Below are positions 1 through 5,145 of a stretch of 5,145 nucleotides of DNA, in pieces. The number at the start of each line of letters is the position of its first letter. Position 1 is the stretch's first letter. The DNA comes from Oscillospiraceae bacterium (GTDB taxonomy: Bacteria > Bacillota_A > Clostridia > Oscillospirales > Oscillospiraceae). The stretch lies in contig JAGAFT010000109.1 in assembly GCA_017627975.1 (NCBI GenBank), forward strand, positions 1 to 5,145, given 5' to 3'. Position numbers and translations under genes: made by a program. The notes under the pieces are model-generated. The model ran no database searches, was not told the DNA's origin, and worked only from the letters and a program-made list of their open reading frames with translations.

Positions 1-1
1 C

Positions 2-631
2 GATGCTGACGCCCTGAAGGCCCTCTATGCCACCACCGAAGAGCACGGCTTCACCGTCCTCTGCACCTACTCCCTCGGCGCCCGCAACCTCTACACCCGC
101 GACGGCCCGGTCACCAATCCCGACGAACTGAAGGGCCTCAAGATCCGCGTTATGGGTTCTGACACCTGCCTGAACATGATGAACGCCATGGGCGGTGTCG
201 GCGTTGCCATGGCCCAGGGCGATGTGTACTCCGCCATCCAGACCAAGACCCTCGACGGTGCCGAGAACAACATCATCACCTATGTCGACCTGGTCCAGTA
301 CGAAGTTGCTCCTTACTACAACTACTCCGGCCACCTGCTGCTCCCCGATGAGCTCGTCATCTCCAACGAAGTGCTCGAGAGCATGAGCGAGGAAGACCAG
401 GCTGCCCTGCGCAAGGTCTGCCAGGAGTCCATCCCCTACTGCTTCAACCTCTGCGATGAGCTGCGCAGCGAGTACCAGGCCAAGGCTGAGGAAAAGGGCG
501 TCACCTTCTCCGAGGCTGACATCCCCGCTTTCCAGGCTCTCTGCCAGGATCTGATTCAGGAAAATGCCGCGAAGAGCGATGTTACCCAGGGCATGTATGA
601 TCTGATCATGTCTCTGCGTGAGACCGAGTAA
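2..631 (+). CDS. dctP: TRAP transporter solute-binding protein, DctP family (5' end outside window)
   Basis: The frame is open from the left edge and gives the last 209 residues of a protein usually about 330-350 residues long, so the signal peptide and N-terminal lobe are missing. DctP proteins capture an organic acid outside the membrane and pass it to the DctQM permease. The fragment carries the family core: DELKGLKIRVMGSD at fragment residues 41-54, whose Arg49 matches the arginine that binds the substrate carboxylate in the family; then GDVYSAIQTKTLDGAENN at 73-90, the usual EVYxALqxGxxDGxEN block. Arg28 in GARNLYT may be a second carboxylate contact. The C-terminal part is acidic and helical, as is typical. 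It is the first gene seen of a dctP-dctQ-dctM set. The ligand is probably a uronate-type sugar acid, inferred only from the downstream kduI and kdgA. The family call is secure; the substrate is not. Confidence 0.95.
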   Translation, partial: DADALKALYATTEEHGFTVLCTYSLGARNLYTRDGPVTNPDELKGLKIRVMGSDTCLNMMNAMGGVGVAMAQGDVYSAIQTKTLDGAENNIITYVDLVQYEVAPYYNYSGHLLLPDELVISNEVLESMSEEDQAALRKVCQESIPYCFNLCDELRSEYQAKAEEKGVTFSEADIPAFQALCQDLIQENAAKSDVTQGMYDLIMSLRETE

Positions 632-647
632 TTTATAAGCGTATCTC

Positions 648-660
648 TACTTTTAAAGTA
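648..660. repeat. Short inverted repeat after dctP
   Basis: TACTTT and AAAGTA form a perfect 6-bp inverted repeat around a single T. It sits 16 bases after the dctP stop in an AT-rich stretch, just before the strong hairpin. The centre is too tight for a good RNA stem, so it could be a protein site or chance. Confidence 0.3.
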
Positions 661-671
661 AAGCAGGATAG

Positions 672-695
672 CGGCCCACAGCATGCTGTGGGCCG
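672..695 (+). terminator. dctP-dctQ intercistronic hairpin (partial terminator or RNA-stabilising stem)
   Basis: A perfect 24-base palindrome folds into a 10-bp GC-rich stem (CGGCCCACAG with CTGTGGGCCG) and a CATG loop. It can be lengthened by a G-U and an A-U pair at the base. Only TTGTT follows, so it is a weak intrinsic terminator at best. It lies between the binding-protein gene and the two membrane-subunit genes. In transport operons such a stem commonly lets the binding protein be made in excess, by partial termination or by protecting the upstream mRNA from 3' decay. That role here is inference. Confidence 0.65.
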
Positions 696-708
696 TTGTT
701 CATCAAAT

Positions 709-713
709 GGAGG
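709..713 (+). promoter_or_regulatory. Ribosome binding site fixing the dctQ start
   Basis: GGAGG lies 5 bases before the ATG at 719. Two earlier in-frame ATGs, at 683 (inside the hairpin) and 707 (overlapping this site), have no comparable site, so 719 is preferred. Confidence 0.8.
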
Positions 714-718
714 TTCCC

Positions 719-1240
719 ATGAAGGCTCTTGAAGGCATCAAGAAAGTTTTTGATAAAATCCTCGAGATCCTCGGAACGATCACGCTGGCCATCATGACGA
801 TCCTGGTCGTCTATCAGGTTGTTACCCGTTATGTTTTTAATGCGCCCAGCGCGTTTTCCGAGGCCCTCGCCCAGTATCTTTTCGTCTGGATGATCATGTT
901 CGGCAGCGCCTATGTCTACGGCTCCAAAGAGCATCTGACCATTGATCTGCTGAAGGACAAGTTTCCTCCGAAGATGAACATGGTGGTCGAGATCATCACA
1001 AACATCTGCCTGTTTGCGTTTATTCTGCTGGTCTGTGTGAAGGGCGGCTATGACTATACCATGTCCCAGGTCAAGCGTATTGATCCGTCCCTGCACATTT
1101 CCATGGCAACGCTGTACTTCTCTGTCCCGTTCACGGGCGTCATCACGCTCTATTACGCGGTTTACAACATTGTGCGTACGGTTCGGGACTATAAAGAAGG
1201 CAAGCGCAAGCTGAGCGACCCGCTTGGCGGAACCGCTTGA
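719..1240 (+). CDS. dctQ: TRAP transporter small permease subunit, DctQ family
   Basis: This encodes 173 residues, the usual size for DctQ. DctQ is the four-helix membrane protein that pairs with DctM and helps dock the loaded binding protein. Hydrophobic segments lie at about residues 16-37, 50-68, 87-108 and 128-152. The family signature is clear: YQVVTRYVFN at 32-41, then FSEALAQYLFVWMIMFGSAY at 46-65 and KEHLTIDLL at 70-78. The C-terminal tail is charged and lies in the cytoplasm in the usual topology. The start at 719 is chosen because GGAGG sits 5 bases upstream. The gene follows the dctP hairpin and ends 16 bases before dctM, so the two permease genes are clearly co-transcribed. Base composition is somewhat lower in GC than dctM or kduI by eye, which may only reflect hydrophobic codon needs. 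Confidence 0.95.
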   Translation: MKALEGIKKVFDKILEILGTITLAIMTILVVYQVVTRYVFNAPSAFSEALAQYLFVWMIMFGSAYVYGSKEHLTIDLLKDKFPPKMNMVVEIITNICLFAFILLVCVKGGYDYTMSQVKRIDPSLHISMATLYFSVPFTGVITLYYAVYNIVRTVRDYKEGKRKLSDPLGGTA

Positions 1241-1247
1241 GAGGGGG
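1241..1247 (+). promoter_or_regulatory. Ribosome binding site fixing the dctM start
   Basis: The purine run GAGGGGG begins right after the dctQ stop and lies 9 bases before the ATG at 1257. A possible TTG start at 1224, inside dctQ, would put this site within the reading frame, so it is not chosen. Confidence 0.7.
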
Positions 1248-1256
1248 CAGAACGAT

Positions 1257-2561
1257 ATGACAACAACCGCATTAGCCGGAACCGTAATGATCGTACTCAT
1301 CTTTGTGACACTGGCCTTTGGCTTCCCCATCGGCCTGAGCATCGGGATGGGTTCTGCCGCCGCGCTCTACATCATCATGCCCAACGCCAAGGCGCTGATC
1401 ATCGCCGGGCAGAAGATGTTCCAGAGCGTCAACTCCTTCTCGCTTCTTGCAATTCCGTTTTTCGTCCTCGCCGGTAACCTGATGAACTCCGGCGGTATTG
1501 CCCGAAGACTTGTGGGCTGCGCCAAGCTGGTAGCGCACCGGCTGCCGGGCGCCCTGGCCCAGACGAATATCGTCGCCAACATGCTCTTCGGCGCCATGTC
1601 CGGCTCCGGCGTTGCCGCGGCCGTCGCCATGGGCGGCATCCTCGGGCCCCTCGAGAAGGAAGAGGGCTACTCCGACGAATATACCGCGGTCTGCAACATC
1701 GCCTCCGGTCCGACCGGCATGATGATCCCGCCGAGCAACATCATGATCGTCTACTCCACGGTCGCAGGCAGCGTCTCCATCGCCGCCCTGTTCATGGCGG
1801 GCTATATCCCCGGCATCCTCTGGGGTCTGGGCTGCATGATCGTGGCCGGCATCATGGCCAAAAAGCGCGGCTATACCAACACCGAACACTATAACGCCAA
1901 GTTTGTTTTCAAGACGCTCTGGGAAGGCATCCCGAGCCTGCTGATGATCGTCATCGTCATCGGCGGTATCCTGGGAGGCATCTTCACCGCCACGGAAGGC
2001 TCTGCCATCGCGGTGGCCTATTCCCTGATCCTGAGCTTCATCTATCGCAACATCACTGTGAAGGATCTGCCGGGCATCATCTGGTCCAGCGTCAAGACAA
2101 CGGCCGTTATCGAATACCTGGTCTGCGTCTCCGGTATTATGGGATACGTCATGACCTATACGCACATCCCGGCCCAGGTCGCATCTGCACTCCTTGGCCT
2201 GACCAGCAACAAGTACATCATCCTGCTGATCATGAATGTCATTCTGCTCATCATCGGCTGCTTTATGGATCCGACTCCGGCCGTTCTGATCTTCACCCCG
2301 ATCTTCCTGCCGATCGTGCAGACCTGGGGTATGAGCCCGGTCCACTTCGGTCTCATGATGATTATGAACCTCTGCGTCGGTACCCTGACCCCGCCGGTCG
2401 GCGCCATCCTCTTCGCCGGCTGCCGCACGCACAACGTGAAAATCGAGCAGATTATCGGCATGCTGATGCCGTTCTTCATCGTCATCCTCGTCAGCCTTCT
2501 GCTGATCACCTACGTGCCCTGGTTTACCATGGCGATCCCCAACGCACTTCATCTTGCCTGA
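1257..2561 (+). CDS. dctM: TRAP transporter large permease subunit, DctM family
   Basis: This encodes 434 residues, the standard DctM length. DctM is the multi-helix channel subunit of the tripartite transporter and moves the substrate inward, normally coupled to sodium. Family blocks appear in order: FSLLAIPFFVLAGNLMNSGG (61-80), LFGAMSGSGVAAAVAMG (110-126), SGPTGMMIPPSNIMIVYS (150-167, with the paired prolines of the helical hairpin), a GIFTATEGSAIAVAYSL block in the second half, then GCFMDPTPAVLIFTPIFLPI and LCVGTLTPPVGAILF, the second proline-rich hairpin. The two halves are the inverted repeats typical of this superfamily, and all expected motifs are present. The start at 1257 has a purine-rich site 9 bases upstream. 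It is co-transcribed with dctQ, and the dctM stop is followed by a terminator-like hairpin. No damage is visible. Confidence 0.97.
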   Translation: MTTTALAGTVMIVLIFVTLAFGFPIGLSIGMGSAAALYIIMPNAKALIIAGQKMFQSVNSFSLLAIPFFVLAGNLMNSGGIARRLVGCAKLVAHRLPGALAQTNIVANMLFGAMSGSGVAAAVAMGGILGPLEKEEGYSDEYTAVCNIASGPTGMMIPPSNIMIVYSTVAGSVSIAALFMAGYIPGILWGLGCMIVAGIMAKKRGYTNTEHYNAKFVFKTLWEGIPSLLMIVIVIGGILGGIFTATEGSAIAVAYSLILSFIYRNITVKDLPGIIWSSVKTTAVIEYLVCVSGIMGYVMTYTHIPAQVASALLGLTSNKYIILLIMNVILLIIGCFMDPTPAVLIFTPIFLPIVQTWGMSPVHFGLMMIMNLCVGTLTPPVGAILFAGCRTHNVKIEQIIGMLMPFFIVILVSLLLITYVPWFTMAIPNALHLA

Positions 2562-2585
2562 TTGATATCCATCTGTTTTATTGCA

Positions 2586-2625
2586 GCGGACGGGGCGGGT
2601 TACCCCGTTCCCGTCCGCTTATTTT
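2586..2625 (+). terminator. Terminator-like hairpin after dctM
   Basis: A 9-bp outer stem (GCGGACGGG at 2586-2594 with CCCGTCCGC at 2610-2618) encloses an inner CGGG/CCCG stem with a TTAC loop. TTATTTT follows directly, giving a good intrinsic terminator. It lies 24 bases after the dctM stop and 34 bases before the kduI ATG. No convincing promoter is visible between it and kduI, so partial read-through from the transporter genes may set kduI levels; this last point is inference. Confidence 0.75.
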
Positions 2626-2658
2626 GCGCATTTGCGAACCAAAAGGAGATAACAAATT

Positions 2659-3501
2659 ATGGACATCCGTTATTCCACCGGACCCAATGATGTCAAGCGC
2701 TATACCACCGAGGAGCTTCGCAAGGAGTTCCTGATCACCGGCCTTTATCAGCCGGACACCGTCCAGGCCACCTACTCCCATGTCGACCGCATGGTCGTCC
2801 TCGGCATCATGCCGGTGCATGAGGTCCTCCCGATCGACAAGGGCATCGATGTCTGGGCCAACTTCGGCACCGAATACTTCCTGGAGCGCCGGGAAGCCGG
2901 CGTGTTCAACCTGGGCGGCCCGGGCTTCATCCAGGCGGACGAGGAGCGTTTCGAGCTCGGCTTCGAAGACTGCCTCTACATCACCAAGGGCACGAAGAAG
3001 GTCTGCTTCGGCAGCAAGGATCCGGAGAACCCGGCCCGCTTCTACCTTGTTTCCGCTCCGGCCCACAAGGCCTGCAAGACGACCTTCCTGTCCTTTGCCG
3101 ACGCCAACAAGCGCCCCTGCGGGGACGCGAAAACCTGCAACAAGCGCGTCATCAACCAGTTCATCCATCCCGACGTGCTGGAAACCTGCCAGCTCTCCAT
3201 GGGCCTGACCCAGCTGGCCGAAGGCAGCATCTGGAACACCATGCCCGCGCATACCCACGAGCGCAGGATGGAAGTCTATACCTACTTCAACATTCCGGAA
3301 GGCAACGTGGTCTTCCACATGATGGGCCAGCCCCAGGAGACCCGCCACATCGTGATGCAGAATTACGATGCGGTGATCTCTCCCTCCTGGTCGATTCATG
3401 CCGGCGCAGGCACGGCCGCCTATACCTTCATCTGGGCCATGGGCGGAGAGAACCAGGCCTTTGACGACATGGACAATATCGACATCCCGGATATGAGGTA
3501 A
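2659..3501 (+). CDS. kduI: 5-keto-4-deoxyuronate isomerase (4-deoxy-L-threo-5-hexosulose-uronate ketol-isomerase)
   Basis: KduI isomerises 5-keto-4-deoxyuronate to 3-deoxy-2,5-diketogluconate in the cytoplasm, a step in using unsaturated uronates from pectin or glycosaminoglycans. The 280-residue product matches the E. coli enzyme (278) almost end to end. Diagnostic blocks are YFLERREAGVFNLGG (73-87), PDVLETCQLSMGLTQLAEGS (171-190), WNTMPAHTHERRMEVY (192-207), FHMMGQPQETRHIVM (219-233) and SPSWSIHAGAGTAAYTFIW (241-259). His198, His200, Glu205 and His247 are the four zinc ligands of this cupin-fold enzyme, all intact. The start follows AAAAGGAG with 10 bases between. It lies 97 bases after dctM, past a terminator-like hairpin, so it may be transcribed by read-through or from an unseen promoter. 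The family has also been linked to galacturonate and glucuronate use in E. coli. Confidence 0.98.
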   Translation: MDIRYSTGPNDVKRYTTEELRKEFLITGLYQPDTVQATYSHVDRMVVLGIMPVHEVLPIDKGIDVWANFGTEYFLERREAGVFNLGGPGFIQADEERFELGFEDCLYITKGTKKVCFGSKDPENPARFYLVSAPAHKACKTTFLSFADANKRPCGDAKTCNKRVINQFIHPDVLETCQLSMGLTQLAEGSIWNTMPAHTHERRMEVYTYFNIPEGNVVFHMMGQPQETRHIVMQNYDAVISPSWSIHAGAGTAAYTFIWAMGGENQAFDDMDNIDIPDMR

Positions 3502-3516
3502 GTGTTCCCAAGAAGC

Positions 3517-3544
3517 ACAGCCACCCGCTGACGCGGGTGGCTGT
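3517..3544. terminator. Strong hairpin between convergent kduI and the unknown gene
   Basis: A perfect 12-bp stem (ACAGCCACCCGC with GCGGGTGGCTGT) closes a TGAC loop. It begins 16 bases after the kduI stop and lies 39 bases beyond the stop of the minus-strand gene, so it can end both converging transcripts. Neither side has a clean T run: AAGAGG follows on the plus strand and GCTTCTTG on the minus strand. It may work with Rho or as a 3'-end stabiliser instead of a classic intrinsic terminator. It is flanked by the two copies of the kduI-tail repeat. Confidence 0.7.
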
Positions 3545-3552
3545 AAGAGGGA

Positions 3553-3573
3553 ATGAACAACATCGACATCCCG
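3553..3573 (+). repeat. Second, imperfect copy of the kduI 3' end
   Basis: By hand alignment, 19 of 21 bases match 3469-3489, the stretch of kduI encoding MDNIDIP near its C-terminus. The copy lies exactly 84 bases downstream, so it is in the same reading frame and would read MNNIDIP. A 15-codon frame from the ATG at 3553 ends at the TGA at 3598-3600, but the nearest purine-rich stretch is too close to the ATG for normal initiation. It is best read as a small duplication or a remnant of a second kduI end, not a gene. Confidence 0.6.
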
Positions 3574-3583
3574 ATGCACCGGG

Positions 3584-4264
3584 TCAGAGCAGACCCTTGA
3601 TCTTCAGCATGGGCGACGGCCGGAAGATGTGCAGAAAGGCACGCAGGTCCTCATCCTTTACCTTCTGATAATCCTCCTTGATGATGCAGTAGTCCATCAG
3701 ATAGAGATAGAGACAGAGCTCAAAGGGGGAAGCGAGAAAGGCGGGCACAAAGTCCGTCTGGATCAGAAAGAGGGGAAGGGAGCTCTGCAGCAGCGGGGAG
3801 AGACGTTTCTCAATCCACTTGTTGCCGTAGACGATGTGGAGCTCCGGCGGAAGCCCGGGCATGGCGCAGGCCATGATGTTCCGGTCCGATTCCGGCAGCG
3901 TGGTCTCCGGAAACTCGGGATGGCTGTGGCAGACGGACTCATGAAAACTGAGCTGGCCGCTGCGGCTGCGTTTGAAACGCTTTGGCACGAAGACAACGCG
4001 CTTGCCGCGCTTGACCTCCTGATAATACCAGTCGGCCATCTTCGCCTGATCCAGGTGAAAATCAAAATCCAGACCGCCGTAGTCACAGTGAACCGTGACG
4101 ACGGAGTCGGAATCGAGAGGGAAGTATTCTTCTTCGCTCACGCTCGCAGGCTCCAGAAGCGAGTTCCAGCCGCGGCGGAAATCCGGATAATATTTCCGGT
4201 CGCGGATGGCGTTGTCCTGATAAAGCGCTTCGAGCTTCTGAAAGGTTTCCTGGTATCGGGTCAT
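3584..4264 (-). CDS. Hypothetical protein of unknown function, 226 residues
   Basis: I do not recognise this protein. It starts at the ATG at 4264, chosen because GGGAGG lies 7 bases upstream; an earlier in-frame TTG at 4285 would place that site inside the gene. The product is soluble-looking, with no signal peptide or obvious membrane helix. The N-terminal half is charged and aromatic-rich (RKYYPDFRRGWNSL at 23-36, then acidic SEEEYFPLDSDS at 43-54). A strongly basic stretch, KRGKRVVFVPKRFKRSRSG, spans 85-103. It is followed by a His/Cys cluster (FHESVCHSHPEF, 107-118), which is too sparse to claim a metal site. The C-terminal third is hydrophobic and probably helical (LFLIQTDFVPAFLASPFELC, 165-184). 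Codon-level reading is uninterrupted, so it is probably a real gene, although its GC content by eye is lower than kduI or kdgA. It has its own promoter and lies opposite to the uronate genes, so any link to the pathway is unproven. Confidence 0.75.
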   Translation of the reverse strand: MTRYQETFQKLEALYQDNAIRDRKYYPDFRRGWNSLLEPASVSEEEYFPLDSDSVVTVHCDYGGLDFDFHLDQAKMADWYYQEVKRGKRVVFVPKRFKRSRSGQLSFHESVCHSHPEFPETTLPESDRNIMACAMPGLPPELHIVYGNKWIEKRLSPLLQSSLPLFLIQTDFVPAFLASPFELCLYLYLMDYCIIKEDYQKVKDEDLRAFLHIFRPSPMLKIKGLL

Positions 4265-4271
4265 CTGTTTT

Positions 4272-4277
4272 CCTCCC
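4272..4277 (-). promoter_or_regulatory. Ribosome binding site of the unknown minus-strand gene
   Basis: On the minus strand GGGAGG lies 7 bases before the ATG at 4264. This decides against the TTG at 4285 as the start. Confidence 0.8.
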
Positions 4278-4288
4278 TGCGTCAATCA

Positions 4289-4321
4289 GTCGGAATTCAT
4301 GGCAGAGCCAAGGCTTCCGAC
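4289..4321. repeat. Inverted repeat in the divergent intergenic region
   Basis: GTCGGAA (4289-4295) and TTCCGAC (4315-4321) are perfect 7-bp arms separated by 19 bases. Two further pairs match beyond one A-A mismatch. The right arm covers the expected transcription start of the minus-strand gene (near 4318), so a DNA-level operator is as likely as an RNA stem. The function is unknown. Confidence 0.4.
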
Positions 4322-4347
4322 AGAATTATAGCGAATCATTTTATAAA
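4317..4347 (+). promoter_or_regulatory. Possible kdgA promoter
   Basis: CCGACA (4317-4322) and TATAAA (4342-4347) resemble -35 and -10 boxes but are 19 bases apart, longer than ideal. Transcription would start near 4354, about 33 bases before the kdgA ATG. It overlaps the stronger minus-strand promoter face to face. This is a weak call, made mainly because kdgA needs a promoter here. Confidence 0.35.
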
Positions 4348-4353
4348 GTGCAA
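4325..4353 (-). promoter_or_regulatory. Sigma-70-type promoter of the unknown minus-strand gene
   Basis: On the minus strand TTGCAC (4353-4348) is followed after exactly 17 bases by a consensus TATAAT (4330-4325). The -35 box matches mainly in its TTG, while the -10 box is perfect. Transcription would begin near 4318, giving a leader of about 54 bases. A housekeeping-type promoter suggests steady expression independent of the uronate genes, unless the overlapping repeats bind a regulator. Confidence 0.65.
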
Positions 4354-4360
4354 GTTTATA
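4342..4360. repeat. Operator-like inverted repeat upstream of kdgA
   Basis: TATAAA and TTTATA form 6-bp arms around a 7-base spacer. The element covers the -35 box of the minus-strand promoter and the candidate -10 and start region of kdgA. A bound regulator could therefore affect both directions. The arms are AT-rich, so chance is a real alternative. Confidence 0.35.
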
Positions 4361-4386
4361 TCAGTTTAGAAAAGGAGTGTTCTAAC

Positions 4387-5145
4387 ATGGATGTATTAAG
4401 CAGACTGGCGGCCGCGGGCATCGTTCCCGTCGTCGTTCTGGACAAGGCCGAGGACGCGGTCCCGACCGCACGTGCGATGCTCGCCGGCGGAATCGACGTC
4501 ATGGAGATCACCTTCCGCACCGCGGCTGCGGCGGATTCGATCCGCGCGGTATCGAAGGAAGTTCCCGAGATGCTGGTCGGTGCCGGTACCGTCATCAACC
4601 TCGAGCAGTGCAAGCTGGCGGTTGACTGCGGCGCCAAGTTCATTGTCTCCCCCGGCTATGACGAGGAGACCGTGGCCTGGTGTGTGGAGAACAACGTTGC
4701 CGTGACGCCCGGCTGCGTCACACCCACGGAGATCATGATGGCCAAGAAGCACGACCTCAAGGTCCTGAAGTTCTTCCCGGCCAACGTCTACGGCGGCCTG
4801 AAAGCCCTGAAGAGCCTCTCCGGCCCCTTCCCCGGCACCAAGTTCATCCCGACCGGCGGCGTCAGCAACGAAAACATCGCCGAGTTCATCTCCTCCCCGA
4901 TCATCCACGCGGTCGGCGGCAGCTGGACCGTGCCCAAGAAGGACATCTCCGAGGGCAACTTCGAGAAAGTCACCCAGCTCTGCGCAGAGGCCCGCAAGGC
5001 CGCCATGGGCTTTGAAGTCGTGCACGTCGGCATCAACAGCGCCGACGCCGACACCGCCATGGACATCGCCGAAGCGTTCCAGAACGCCTTTGACTTTACG
5101 GTGAAGCCGGGCAATTCCTCCAACTTTGCCGGAACCGGCGTCGAA
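4387..5145 (+). CDS. kdgA: 2-keto-3-deoxy-6-phosphogluconate (KDPG)/4-hydroxy-2-oxoglutarate aldolase with C-terminal VOC-like extension (3' end outside window)
   Basis: This class I aldolase splits KDPG to pyruvate and glyceraldehyde-3-phosphate, the last step of uronate breakdown and of the Entner-Doudoroff route. The first 205 residues align with E. coli Eda (213). Key blocks are VMEITFRTAAAADSIRAVSK (38-57; Glu40 is the general base and Arg44 binds the carboxylate), VGAGTV (64-69), VLKFFPANVYGGLKAL (126-141; Lys128 is the Schiff-base lysine), PTGGVS (155-160) and GGSW (177-180). All catalytic residues are intact. Instead of ending near 207, the frame runs on without a stop to the window edge (253 residues). 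The added part, GFEVVHVGINSADADTAMDI and onward, looks like the start of a glyoxalase/VOC domain. I recall such longer aldolases, about 310-320 residues, from Clostridia. The start has AGGAG 9 bases upstream. It reads away from the unknown gene. Confidence 0.95.
   Translation, partial: MDVLSRLAAAGIVPVVVLDKAEDAVPTARAMLAGGIDVMEITFRTAAAADSIRAVSKEVPEMLVGAGTVINLEQCKLAVDCGAKFIVSPGYDEETVAWCVENNVAVTPGCVTPTEIMMAKKHDLKVLKFFPANVYGGLKALKSLSGPFPGTKFIPTGGVSNENIAEFISSPIIHAVGGSWTVPKKDISEGNFEKVTQLCAEARKAAMGFEVVHVGINSADADTAMDIAEAFQNAFDFTVKPGNSSNFAGTGVE

Noticed and set aside
653..1342. Open frame of 229 codons on the minus strand across dctQ and the start of dctM
   Set aside because: It is antisense to two clear TRAP genes and spans their junction and the intercistronic hairpin, with no motif of its own.
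1272..2552. Long open frame of 426 codons on the minus strand opposite dctM
   Set aside because: It is antisense to a textbook DctM and its translation is a low-complexity mix rich in Asp, His, Gly and Arg, typical of the reverse of GC-rich membrane-protein codons. It has no recognisable motif.
2621..2640. Repeated TTTGCG-like words before kduI
   Set aside because: The match is only a few bases long and does not form a clear operator or promoter. It may be chance next to the terminator T run.
2578..3579. Open frame of 333 codons on the minus strand opposite kduI
   Set aside because: It is antisense to a full-length KduI with all zinc ligands intact. The antisense product shows no family motif and runs through both hairpins.
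3553..3600. Fifteen-codon frame starting MNNIDIP
   Set aside because: The purine-rich stretch is almost adjacent to the ATG, so normal initiation is unlikely, and the frame overlaps the 3' end of the minus-strand gene. It is treated as a repeat copy, not a gene.
3629..4369. Open frame of 246 codons on the plus strand opposite the unknown gene
   Set aside because: The minus-strand reading has a good ribosome binding site and a consensus -10 box, while this frame starts inside the convergent region with neither. It also runs into the divergent promoter region. Since the minus-strand protein is itself unrecognised, a small doubt remains.
4680..5015. Plus-strand open frame of 111 codons in another frame within kdgA
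   Set aside because: It lies wholly inside the aldolase coding region, whose catalytic motifs are intact in the main frame. The alternative product is Arg/Pro/His-rich and motif-free.

Overview
The window looks like part of a hexuronate-uptake and catabolism locus from a fairly GC-rich member of the Firmicutes, probably a Clostridia-class gut anaerobe. This placement is inferred from three things: strong AGGAGG-type ribosome binding sites, a TRAP transporter beside KduI and KdgA, and a KdgA with a C-terminal extension of the kind I associate with Clostridia. No species can be named from the sequence alone.

Layout, left to right. Positions 2-631 hold the 3' end of a TRAP substrate-binding protein gene (dctP). 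A strong hairpin follows, then dctQ (719-1240) and dctM (1257-2561), the small and large membrane subunits. A terminator-like hairpin (2586-2618) separates dctM from kduI (2659-3501), 5-keto-4-deoxyuronate isomerase. After kduI come a 12-bp stem hairpin (3517-3544) and a short, imperfect second copy of the kduI 3' end (3553-3573). On the minus strand, 3584-4264 encodes a 226-residue protein I do not recognise. It has its own good sigma-70-type promoter inside the divergent intergenic region (4265-4386). From 4387 to the right edge runs kdgA, 2-keto-3-deoxy-6-phosphogluconate aldolase. It is cut by the window after 253 codons and already extends into a second, glyoxalase/VOC-like segment.

Working together, the TRAP system would import an acidic sugar using an ion gradient. 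KduI would convert 5-keto-4-deoxyuronate (from unsaturated uronates released by pectin or glycosaminoglycan lyases) to 3-deoxy-2,5-diketogluconate. After reduction and phosphorylation, KdgA would split KDPG to pyruvate and glyceraldehyde-3-phosphate. The reductase (KduD) and kinase (KdgK) are not in this window. The transported substrate is inferred from context, not read from the sequence.

Most of the window is ordinary, well-conserved metabolism. The parts worth a second look are the unknown minus-strand gene that interrupts the pathway genes, the duplicated kduI tail flanking a hairpin, the overlapping divergent promoter region with inverted repeats, and the aldolase-VOC fusion. I see no mobile element, CRISPR array, tRNA or rRNA. 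The only gene-free stretches are short intergenic gaps, all under 130 bases.
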